Shown in pieces: positions 44,701 to 53,500 of a DNA stretch of 64,000 nt. Made by a program: the position numbers and the translations under genes. Each line of letters starts with the position of its first letter. Within the stretch, counting starts at the first letter, position 1. The notes under the pieces are model-generated. The model did no database searches. It saw nothing but the letters and a program-made list of their open reading frames with translations, and was not told where the DNA came from. The DNA is from Limnoperna fortunei (lineage: Eukaryota > Mollusca > Bivalvia > Mytilida > Modiolidae), in assembly GCA_944474755.1 (NCBI GenBank), contig OX104120.1:23485242-23549241 (forward strand), given 5' to 3'.

Positions 44701-47145
44701 CAAAGAATAATTTTCCACGATATCTATTGGATTAACATCCCTGTTTACTGTAGATGACAGTGATGGTACAACTGAAGCATTTACTGTGGATGACTGCTTA
44801 GGAGTCAATACTGTAGCTGCTGGCAATCTTATTGTGCTTGGATCAGAGGTATTTTGTAATGGCGGTCTGTCCACAACATTTGGCAATGGTTTCACATAAC
44901 TGAGAATTGTATCTTGTAACAGATTAAATTGGTTTGGTTGATGATATTGACTCTGTGACGGATTTGTGTTCCAGTTGTTGTTCTCCCCAGGCATAGCTCT
45001 TCCAACAAAATCTTTTGTTTGACTGTAAGCAAAATTTATGGCTGGTTCTTTAAATGGCTGATTATTTCCCATATCATACTGACGAGTCTTAACAACGACT
45101 CTCTCGTTACTCATCCTTTTTTCTTCTAGTGCCTTATGCTTAGGAGACATTTTATGAACATCTAACTGCTGTTGTGAATTTACTCTACAGTTGCAGATTT
45201 CACAATGAAACCATTTTGTATTGTCCGAAGAACTAACTGGCATTAGTATTGGAGGTCCTGTACCAGTTTTTTCTGCCATAACTTCAAGTCGGTCCCTATG
45301 CTTCTTGCTATCCAAATGTTGTTGCATACTTTCTGGTCCACTACAAGGAACATGACAAATTTCACAAAACAATGGTGTATTATCTGTTATTCCTTGCAAC
45401 CATCGTTGTTTTGCTTTGCTATGACGTTTACCATTTAGGTGAGTCTCTGCATGGGATTTTGAAGTTAGTTCTATGTTACAAACATTACACTTGCCTCGTG
45501 ACCCATTAAATGTAAATTCTTCTCTTGCTTTTTCCCTAGCTTTATCTTCCGATGTCGATGAACCTTCAGGAATTGCTCTGTGAGTGGGTTTAGGTTCTAA
45601 TGTGAGACCACCCAGAGCATTTTTAGCTTTCTGATGTTTAGCTCCAGATAAATGTTGATTAGCATGCTGTTTAGATGTCAGATCAAGGTTACATATGTGA
45701 CAGATACCACGGTTACCATCAAATGTATATTCATCACCATATCTTCCTTTTGGGATTGGAACATTCACTGTTTCTTTTGACTTTTGGTGTCGAGCACCAC
45801 TTAAGTGCTGGTCTGCATGTTGTTTTGATGTAAGTTCTAATTTACAAATATTACAATATCCTTTGTTTCCATCAAATGTGTATTCTGGTTTATCATAGGT
45901 AGGTTTAGGAACCAGTGGTGGTGCTTGACTGATAACTGAGGGTTCCTTGTAATATTCAGAGCATTGTTGAGATGTTTGAAGAAATGGATGTGGCTTAATA
46001 GAATCTTCTTCATCTTTCTGATTTAGTGCTATACTGTGATCAGCTTTTAACCAATCATCTTTTGCATTTCGATGCAAGGTACTATTAAGGTGTTCACTAG
46101 CATGTTCAATTGAATTCAGTTTCATTGTACAAACATTGCAAAATCCACTATTTCCTTCAAAAATGTATTCCAGTTCTTCATGGAGCAAGGATCCACCTAC
46201 TGGTGAACTAATAGTTTGTGTAGAATTCATGTTATTCATTGCTATACTTTGGCATGTACCTTTTCTTTTAGCTAGCCAAGCTTGTTTAGATTTTTGGTGC
46301 TTTGACCCAGAGAGATGCTGATTTTTGTGTGGTACTGATGTCAGTTCCAAATCACAAACATTGCAATGGCCTCTTGATATACTAAAAGTGTATTCTTCAT
46401 CACAATTCTTGGAAGGATTTTTTGGACTGTCCAAATTTCTTTGCATATTTTCTAACACAGATTTAGGTGGAGGTTCATTCTGAAGATCAACCTTGAAATT
46501 ATGAAACAATTTATCAATTTCTTCAAGTTGTCTATCATGTTCTTGTGGCATTAAATATGACATCAAACTAGCACTTTGATTCAAAGACAAATTAAGGCTT
46601 TCTTTTGGTTCAATTCTATAATTCTGGTGAACATTTTTAAAATGTAGCTCTGCACTGCTTTCATTTTGAAATGTCATGTGGCAAGCATTACAGTTCAAGT
46701 TAGCACTGCTTGCATTTTGAAACTGTTCCATCTTTTTCCTATGTTTTTCACCATTTAAATGGTCCGACACATGTTGTGGAGAATTTAAGTCAAGCTTGCA
46801 TAAGTGACAATAACCACGCTTTCCATCAAAATCATATGGTCTTTCAGGGGTTTTACTTGGGTCTACAAAGGTTTGAAATTGTTGAGATTTCTCTTGCTTT
46901 GCTTTATGCCTGGGGCTAGCCATATGTTCCATAAAAGATTTTGGTCCATTGCACTGTTCTGTGCAAATTTTACAATAAAAATTGCTATTGTTTGATAGCT
47001 GTGTAGCATGTTTATTTGTGCTTTCAGCTGCCAGATGTTGTGCACTTTCAAAATGTTCTTGAGCAGACTTGGAGCCTGAAAATGGGCCTTTTTGGCATAA
47101 ATTACAGTATTTTGGAATTTCTTGCTGATATTGTGAACTTGACAT
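34453..47145 (-). CDS. Multi-zinc-finger RIG-I/Dicer-type SF2 helicase (four coding exons)
   Basis: Exons 47145-43614, 41421-41268, 40600-40476 and 35792-34453 join with consistent phases and GT-AG sites into 1716 codons. Residues about 14-670 hold eleven C2H2 fingers of the U1/JAZ spacing; several share an FDGN(K/R)G lead-in, such as GICHICNLDLTSKQHANQHL. A twelfth lies at about 1096-1120, after a long Ser/Pro-rich linker. The helicase follows: motif I PTGTGKT (1176-1182, split by intron 1), motif II DEAH (1293-1296), LTASPAG (III), VATSVAEEGVDIPECE (V), QMRGRAR (1666-1672, VI). A helical insert between the two RecA lobes fits RIG-I-like and Dicer helicases. The protein ends 44 residues after motif VI, with no RIG-I C-terminal domain, PAZ or RNase III. 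JAZ-type fingers bind dsRNA in other proteins. An RNA-sensing or RNA-silencing role is inference. Confidence 0.85.
35813..36045. repeat. 34-bp tandem repeat in helicase intron 3
   Basis: About seven units of CAGTCAGTAAATCAG plus a variable half that is TAGTCAGCT-like or AACTCTGCT-like. It starts about 20 bp from the acceptor of the DEAH exon, on the intron side. Confidence 0.85.
36046..37608. other. Helicase intron 3 sequence, nothing recognised
   Basis: AT-rich intronic sequence. The overlapping frames at 37032-37397 on opposite strands have no domain. No clear repeat. Confidence 0.4.
37609..37852 (+). mobile_element. Multi-hairpin foldback element, copy 3
   Basis: TATCGCTATTTTGCAGTATT...GTTACAAAACATAGATAA, then a shortened palindrome ATTATTAATGTTTTATGAAA...TTTAAAAAAACGTAAATAA. 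One palindrome arm has lost about 15 bp compared with copy 2. Confidence 0.75.
37853..38308. other. Intronic sequence, nothing recognised
   Basis: No gene, palindrome or repeat seen in this part of helicase intron 3. Confidence 0.4.
38309..38592 (+). repeat. V-SINE/RUDI-type SINE, full length, with 13-bp target duplication
   Basis: TCAAAGTGGTCTG is found at 38309-38321 and again at 38580-38592. Between them is a complete SINE: head GGCCTCAGTGGCCGAGTGG, B-box GCGGATTCGATTCTC, linker, core CTCCGGGTACTCCGGCTTCC, and tail to TTCAAACAA. It lies in helicase intron 3, opposite to the direction of transcription. Confidence 0.95.
38593..39119. repeat. Molluscan-type intergenic repeat sequence in the intron
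   Basis: Two partial copies of CCTTTTAGTAGAAGCCGAGAAATCTGTTAC lie about 146 bp apart (near 38762 and 38908). They are followed by CGGACGGACAGACAGACCGAC and an inverted pair (ACCCCCTCTATAACGAGTGGGGGT). This motif combination is common in bivalve genomes. Confidence 0.4.
39147..40395. mobile_element. Possible Helitron/pearl-like element with tandem-repeat core
   Basis: TGTCTCGCCTGC at about 39149 precedes the 146-bp array. After the array comes a 9-bp-stem hairpin, GTCTCGCCT...AGGCGAGAC (40353-40387). A tandem core plus a terminal hairpin is the layout of pearl/HINE-type non-autonomous elements in bivalves. The assignment is inference. Confidence 0.4.
39237..40258. repeat. 146-bp satellite array, seven units
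   Basis: Units start ACCAAAT near 39237, 39382, 39528, 39674, 39820, 39966, 40112, with a last partial at 40258; the spacing is 145-146 bp. Most carry CACTGGACCGTGAAATTGAG (or close variants) followed by GTCAAGGTCAGGTGAC, so AGGTCAAGGTCA recurs. It lies within helicase intron 3, about 220 bp from exon 3. Confidence 0.92.
40476..40600 (-). CDS. Helicase gene coding exon 3
   Basis: Acceptor TTTCCTAG, then FSLDDPSMVVKRRP and KHDVIVVTA (motif Ib-like), donor G|GTATAA. 125 nt; phase 1 in and phase 1 out, joining to the DEAH exon. Confidence 0.85.
41268..41421 (-). CDS. Helicase gene coding exon 2: Walker A end and motif Ia
   Basis: Acceptor TTTTCACAG, then codons for GTGKTLISCMTVSAML and VMFLVDKVLLVLQQS, ending at the donor AG|GTTGGT. 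154 nt; both phases match its neighbours. The exon is too short to stand out as an open frame. Confidence 0.85.
41506..43133 (+). mobile_element. Tc1/mariner transposon, broken transposase, intact TIRs
   Basis: It begins CACTTGGCCAAAAGTTATAG and ends with the imperfect inverse CTTATGGCCAAGTG, flanked by TA on both sides (41504-41505, 43134-43135). The interior (about 41770-42750, + strand) encodes a Tc1-type transposase in broken frames. Recognisable parts are an N-terminal HTH (MVSRKLADAERWQAVGM), the second catalytic block with DDNARPHRAG, and SPDMNPIEHVWD with the last acidic residue. Stops and shifts interrupt it. It sits in helicase intron 1, antisense to the gene. Confidence 0.9.
43321..43591 (+). 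repeat. V-SINE/RUDI-type SINE with 9-bp target duplication
   Basis: AATTACTAG occurs at 43321-43329 and 43583-43591. Head GAGGCCTTGGTGGCTGAGTG, B-box GTGGGTTCGAGTCTC, a partly deleted core (CTCAGTGTACTCCAACTTCC), then the tail to (CAAA)n. It ends only 22 bp from the donor of coding exon 1 of the helicase gene. Confidence 0.93.
43614..47145 (-). CDS. Helicase gene coding exon 1: twelve zinc fingers and start of motif I
   Basis: Starts MSSSQYQQ at 47145. A possible 5' UTR acceptor (CTGTACAG) lies just upstream, so a non-coding first exon is likely. It ends after the first base of the Walker A glycine codon, at donor G|GTATAC. Confidence 0.88.
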
Positions 47146-47559
47146 TAGGTTTTAAATTCCTGTACAGTAAACATAATAATTATTTTAAAAAAATTGTATC
47201 AACAGTTTTAGCATTCTACTTTCTCTTTCGCTTTATGGTGTTAAGTTCTTTATCCCATAGTTGCTTCAACGCTTGTTGTACAATGTTACACAGCGATGTC
47301 TTTCAAAATCTGGTACTTTTGCCACTCTTGTATTCAACTAACATACAATAATTTTGCACTGGACCTGGGACCTGGGGCAGGGAGATTTAGAAATACGAAA
47401 CTATATTACAATATTTTATATAAATCACAAGAGTTATGAAAAATTAAAAACATTGCATTTTTTCTTATTAAAGTACTCTTTTACATTTGAATATATTGAG
47501 TAAATCACACTGAACAAACAATTGCTGGCTTTACTTGAATTATTTTGACAACCGATAAA
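47146..47559. promoter_or_regulatory. Shared upstream region of the helicase and LRRC72-like genes
   Basis: The helicase start codon (47145, minus) and the LRRC72-like start codon (47560, plus) are 414 bp apart and point away from each other. This implies a bidirectional promoter or two close promoters. A possible splice acceptor for a helicase 5' UTR exon lies immediately upstream of its ATG. No TATA box placement is convincing. Confidence 0.55.
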
Positions 47560-47577
47560 ATGGCGGGTTCAGAGAAG
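47560..47577 (+). CDS. LRRC72: LRRC72-like coding exon 1 (start codon)
   Basis: GATAAAATGGCGGGTTCAGAGAAG|GTAAAA: ATG in good context, six codons, and a phase-0 donor that matches the phase-0 acceptor at 51104. It is placed 414 bp from the divergent helicase start. Confidence 0.65.
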
Positions 47578-50500
47578 GTAAAATCGTGTTTGTCCTTAAT
47601 CACATCAATATTATCAAATCTAAGTGAACAAATGTGCTTCTTCAGCACACTTATTTATTTCTATTTTTTCTAATCATAGTTTTTCGTCCTCACTATTCCA
47701 CACGAATCAAATTATAGTGTAATTACACACTAAATTGCAGATATAAATGCAGCCTTATTTTATTTTAATTACTACTGTAGTTCAGTTCAGTTCAGTTCAG
47801 GTTTCTATCTTCTGCCAAATTTTGGCACACCTCCAGTACTAAGGTCCTCTGGAGTCAGGACAGAAAAAGGAATATCCTCCACCACTGGATTAGTTGCACA
47901 CGAATGGTTTTATTAATTTAACGAGTGTCATTAAATTTACAGTGCAGTCAAAATATACAGGATAAAAATAAACCAGGATAATAAAGAATAAAAAAAGAAC
48001 TAATAATAATACACAATATCTTTAAAATCTAAAATACCATCTTAGAAGAGTACTCTCAATCTCCAGCTCATCCCACAGTAAGACCATTGTCTAATTAGTT
48101 CATATTCCTAATAATGTATATCTTCTGTGATGCAGCCTATATAATAGTGTCCTACATAATGGTTCTAGTTGATGAGAAATATCATCAATGAGATTCCTGG
48201 CACTCAAGCCATTACAGTAAAAAAATGGATTCACAACCAGAGTCAATAGGTCAGGGGTAGCATTTACTTTGTTCTTTGAAAATATATGTGCACATGTGGC
48301 AATTATTAATGACACTAATGGTTTTCTTATTTCTTCAAGTTTGTGACATACAAGGACAAAGTGTTCTACTGTTTCGTCTTGCAGATTGCATAGATTACAA
48401 GTTTTATCGTAGTTGATATTGTTGAAATATGCTCTCTTAGACTGAAGTATATATGAACCTGTGATGATCTTTAAACGTATTGGAATTTTGGCAATGTCTG
48501 AGTTCTTCACTGTATTTGTTCTAGTTATAGGGTGACATTTTCCTATAGTGTATAAACAACCAATCTTTCCCAATGAGCTGTATAATTTGGATTCTTCCAG
48601 TATTGAGGATTTCCAGTATTTTTCTACATTTGTTTTTACAGTTTTTTTCCATATTTCTTTCTGCGAGTTCTTGGTGTCGAAGAGAAGTAAATATGGATCC
48701 CCAAGTTCATATTTCATGAATAACGTTTTGATTTCAATAAACCAACTATTACTTTTCCGATTCTTTATAGATAGTTGTCTTTCTGCCACTTCCCACTCTG
48801 TGGCAGATGATCCTGCTCTGCATATACTTCCAAAGAGGTTCAAGGCCTTCTTGTGTATTTCAGCTTGTGCAGGTAGTAGACCAGATAGTATGTAGATTGC
48901 TGGATCAGCTACTGAGCGCGGGAGTGACAAGACTTGCTTTATGACTTTTTTATAATGCTTATCCATAGTATCTAAATTTTTTCCATTTGGAAGAAGGACG
49001 TCTAGGCCGTAGAACATAATCGGGAAGACAAATGTTTTCAATAGACAGACAGATGTTGTTGGGTCTAAACCATTTTCCCCATGTAAACCAGTATGCATTA
49101 GACTATATAGGGCTCGTCTGGCCTTTTTCAAGTTTTCTTCGATTGTGCTTGCTGCAGAGTTGATGCAGTCTCTCTGTATACCAATGTGAGAGGTTCTTTG
49201 TACAGTCAGCAGGTCTTTGTTATTCATTGTCCAAACTTCACTGGCAAAATTAATTTTATTACTGGTTTTGACAGGTAATATAACGCTTTTTGTTGGTTGT
49301 AATAAGTAGGCTTCTCGTTGACTGTAGTCATATGCCATGTCTATTAATACTTGGATTTCTAATGGATGAAATGTAGGGAACTGGTCATTTCGTACCCTGA
49401 CCATTTCGTACCCTTACAAATATGGTCAATTCGTACCCATCGCTGAGTCAATTCGTACCCGACGGATGGTCAATTCGTACCCGACTAAAATTTTATGAAA
49501 TCGTAATGAAATTTTATGTATTAAAGGTAAAAAGTGATCAATTAAATGGGTTTTTTTTTATTATTTTACTCAAATTTCTTTTTAATTAGTCGGCATATTG
49601 TGTTCAGGTTCTTTGTATTGAATGAAGTGTGGTGATAATTTCTATTGTATGATGATGGGACTAGTATAACTAGTTGATTTATAGTTTCCTGTATGATGTA
49701 AGTTTATAATTAGTTTGTGATTCTAAGTGTGCGCATTTTAAGTGAACTATATAAACATCTGTTGTCTTTATACATCTAGGATTTGTTCGACAATGCGTCA
49801 AGAAAACGGACTTAAAATGAAATATGTGAAATATGAAAACTTGTATTTTTCAAATTTTATTACGATAAATGACATAATGATGGTAACAAAAAAGAACACA
49901 AAAATAAATAACTGAAGCACTAAATAAAAATATGCATTAAAGACAAAAACCTAGCAACGCAGCACACAGCAGCGACCATAGCAAAAAGGGGGGAGCAAGT
50001 GAAAGATTTAATTTTAATTAGATTGCGCAGCACAGTTATGAAATGTAATGTCCATACACTCTGGATAGGAGTCTCAGTAATTTGTCAGCAGAAACCGAAC
50101 CTGATCACAATATGCTGACTAATTACAAATAAATTTGAGTAAAATAACCAATAAAATTTTTTTTAATCATTTTTAATTTTAAATACATACAATTTCATTA
50201 CGATTTTAGTCGGGTACGAATTGACAATCCGTCGGGTACGAATTGACCATATTTGTGAGGGTACGAAATGGCCAGGGTACGAAATGACCATAACTCCTAC
50301 TGTATGCCATGGTCACATACTCTACTGTAATTTAGTCCACACTCGAATTTCGGCGATGTAAACAATGAATCCAAAGCGAATTGTACTGTTAAAATATCTT
50401 ACATATATTTTTGTTAACAAGGGATTCTTTAATAATAATAAAAAGGTGTAAGAACTGTCTTAGATTGGTACCCCTGGACTGGTACGTGACTTTTTACCTA

Positions 50501-53500
50501 AACTTACCCAAATTTGCCCAGACATACCCAAACTTACCCAAACACACATTAAAGTAACATTTTTTGCATTTCTATTATGTTAAACATTTCATATACTATA
50601 TTTTTTGATGGGAAATGTTATAAAAGTGAAGTTAACATGACAGTTTTCGCTGTTAAAGTCGTTCTTAAGAAGCCACTTATGATCATGTAACAACAATTTT
50701 GTAGTATTAAAACAAAATCAAAAATCAGTTTCTGTAACATTGTTAGGCCAGTTAACCAAACTTGGTAGAAATGATCCTTGGAAGATCCTCTACAAAAAGT
50801 TCATATGTTAATCATGATCATTAAACCAAGATGGTGACTAATACCAAAAATAGAAGTGACCCTGGTACAATGCTTAGAAATTTTGTTAATTGACATGACT
50901 GCACTTTTATTTTTGCACATTAGGTGTAAATTTGAACTGTAATGTCATATTGTTTTTAACATTCTATTTTTTAGCCAATTTTACTGATATTAAGCTATTA
51001 CAGATTTCGGGAAGACTCAATTTTATATTTATTATTTTGATCTATACACTGTGGAGTTTATGTACCTTAGTGCTTTTGATGATGTGTGTACTTTTCTTTT
51101 TAGGTGATCAAGTCATTGTTAGAAAAAAGAGGCATCAAGAAAGACAAAGATGTAGAGGAGTTATATTTATCAAACCAGTCAGTTCAAGTTTTCATAATAT
51201 TTGACAATGAAATATCTTGTAGCACAGGCTTATCAAAATATAAATTATTATGCAAGATTTCAGTTGATATTTTTTGCTTGTTGATTGGAAATTTCTATGC
51301 ATGTATATCAAAAGTTTACAATCTCAAATAGGTGCATATAAATAAAATAACCATCCTCAATAAATTGCAGAGGTGATGAATGGTCTGGTTTGGTTTTTGT
51401 AAATCTGTAAGGCTCAGATCTTGTGGTGAACTCACAATGAAGTTGAATAACACATTGCCCTCAATTTTTCTCGGTAATTTTTTACAAAATAAATTGTACA
51501 ACTAGTTATTATGTTCAATAAAACTGGAGAATTTTCACCAGCTACAGGTGCCTTTTGAATTTTTTGTAATAATTGTATTTAGTTTTTAGTACATGTATTG
51601 AAATTCATGATTTGCCTGTTGCCACCAAAAAAAAAATCCACAAACAATAAAGAATCCATAGTCGTTTAATTTTTCTGCTAACTTATATATAACATGTATA
51701 AATGTGTAACTTCCGTATATTTTTCAGAGATTTAAGCGATGTTATGGATTTAAGCAGGTTTAAATATTTAAAGACTCTTTGGTTAAATGGAAATAAGGTA
51801 AACTTGATTTAACTGTCTGTATCACAAATACTTAATTGAGTAAACTTAATTTTTATTTTCTCCTTAATGAGATAAGGTCATGGTGTATGTTTTTTTCTAG
51901 TTGATATATCCTTGTCTCAACCTGTTTGGGAGATAAGTATTTCACACTCATTGTTTTCACCAAAGAGTACACTACCAACTGCAAGGTGGGGAGCGAGGGG
52001 GGCAAGATCTTTAGCTGTGATCTGTTTTCTTAAAAATTGACATTGTGATGAAAATAAAAACCCTGTTTGCTGTATTGCCCTTTGATGACATTCTGCTGTT
52101 ATCTGTTTTTTCAATTTTTTTTTCTCACGTAAATTCCTGTTATCTGTTTTGGGAAAAATAAAAAATGTTAACCTGTTAATGGACCCCCCCTCTAGCCCCC
52201 ACCCTCAACTACATTTAGAGTAGATAACTACTTGTTGATGCCCCCCACCATCTTCGCTAGCCAAGGGTTACGATCCGATACTCTTATCTTCACCCTTGGC
52301 AGATTGAGCCATGAAATCGTATTTCCCGCCTAGCGACATCTATCGGAATTAATCAGAAAAATTAAACTCCGCCCATTTGAATAACATCATTTTTAGCCAG
52401 TCAAAAGAAAGGTATTATGCAAGTTTTGTAAGAAGTTATGGCTGCGCCCAGTGACTTTCCAAAACTAATATGTGAATTATTCAAAATAGATTCTTTAACC
52501 TAAAATCAGAAGGATGCGATCGAAGCTTAAATGCAGGGAAAAGATGTTTTCGTAGGGACAAGAACGGGTAGTGCAAAATCTTTAACCTACGAATGTATTC
52601 CGGTAACACGCTGCCATGTTTATGTTTTTCAATCGCACATGTTAGCAATGCGTGATCAGTATTTATCGAGCGTTCTGATTGGACGCAGCTAGACTCAGCT
52701 GGAACCAATAAATGCCGGAAGCGGACAGACCAAAAAATCCGGCTCAATCTGCCAAGGGTGAAGATAAGAGTATCGGATCGTAACCCTTGGCTAGCGAAGA
52801 TGGCCCCCCACATAAACAAATCAGCCCTTTGTTTACAACTTACTGAAAATAAGAATCAAACACCAATGGGAGGGCAAGACTGGAAAATCTCAGCAGAGCC
52901 TCGTTAGAGACCAGAAATCTTGTTACTTTGATATTTTCCTTTCTTACCACCAGTGGTAGATTCATTATGTCTGTATTACAAACCGTAACTGGTAATAGAA
53001 ACAATGTAAAGTTGATTTTGTTGTCTATATAAGAGTTAGGTGGAAAATAAGGTAACTTAATATTAGGTACATGTACCTGTATAACAAGGAGACTAGTGAC
53101 TTAATAAACCTAATTAATAAGTTACAAACACTAATTTAGAGATAATAGTAATTTATTATTTTTCAGTGACAAATTATCCAATATTGTTTAGCATGCTTCA
53201 ATATTACTGTAAACCTATACTTTTCATAAATAGCTTTCATTCAAATATTCCTGCCAGTTTCTTGTTTTTCTTGTCCTCAGACTTGTTCATACCTAAACAA
53301 TATAGTGAAATAGCAGTTTATAACAGTGGAAGGCAAGGATCTTGCTAAGATTTTGGGGAATATTTATGCACCAAATAAAAAAAGAACAACTATGATATCA
53401 TACTTTTCAGAACATACTTAACATTAAAAAATTACTCATGAAAATGTGGACATTGGAGGGCAGAGGATTTTTTATCTATTTGAATAATTGGATAGTCTAG

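Noticed and set aside
52481..52819. 112-codon minus-strand frame.
   Set aside because: It spans the interior and right TIR of the Mutator-like element and starts beyond its end. It matches no transposase motif.
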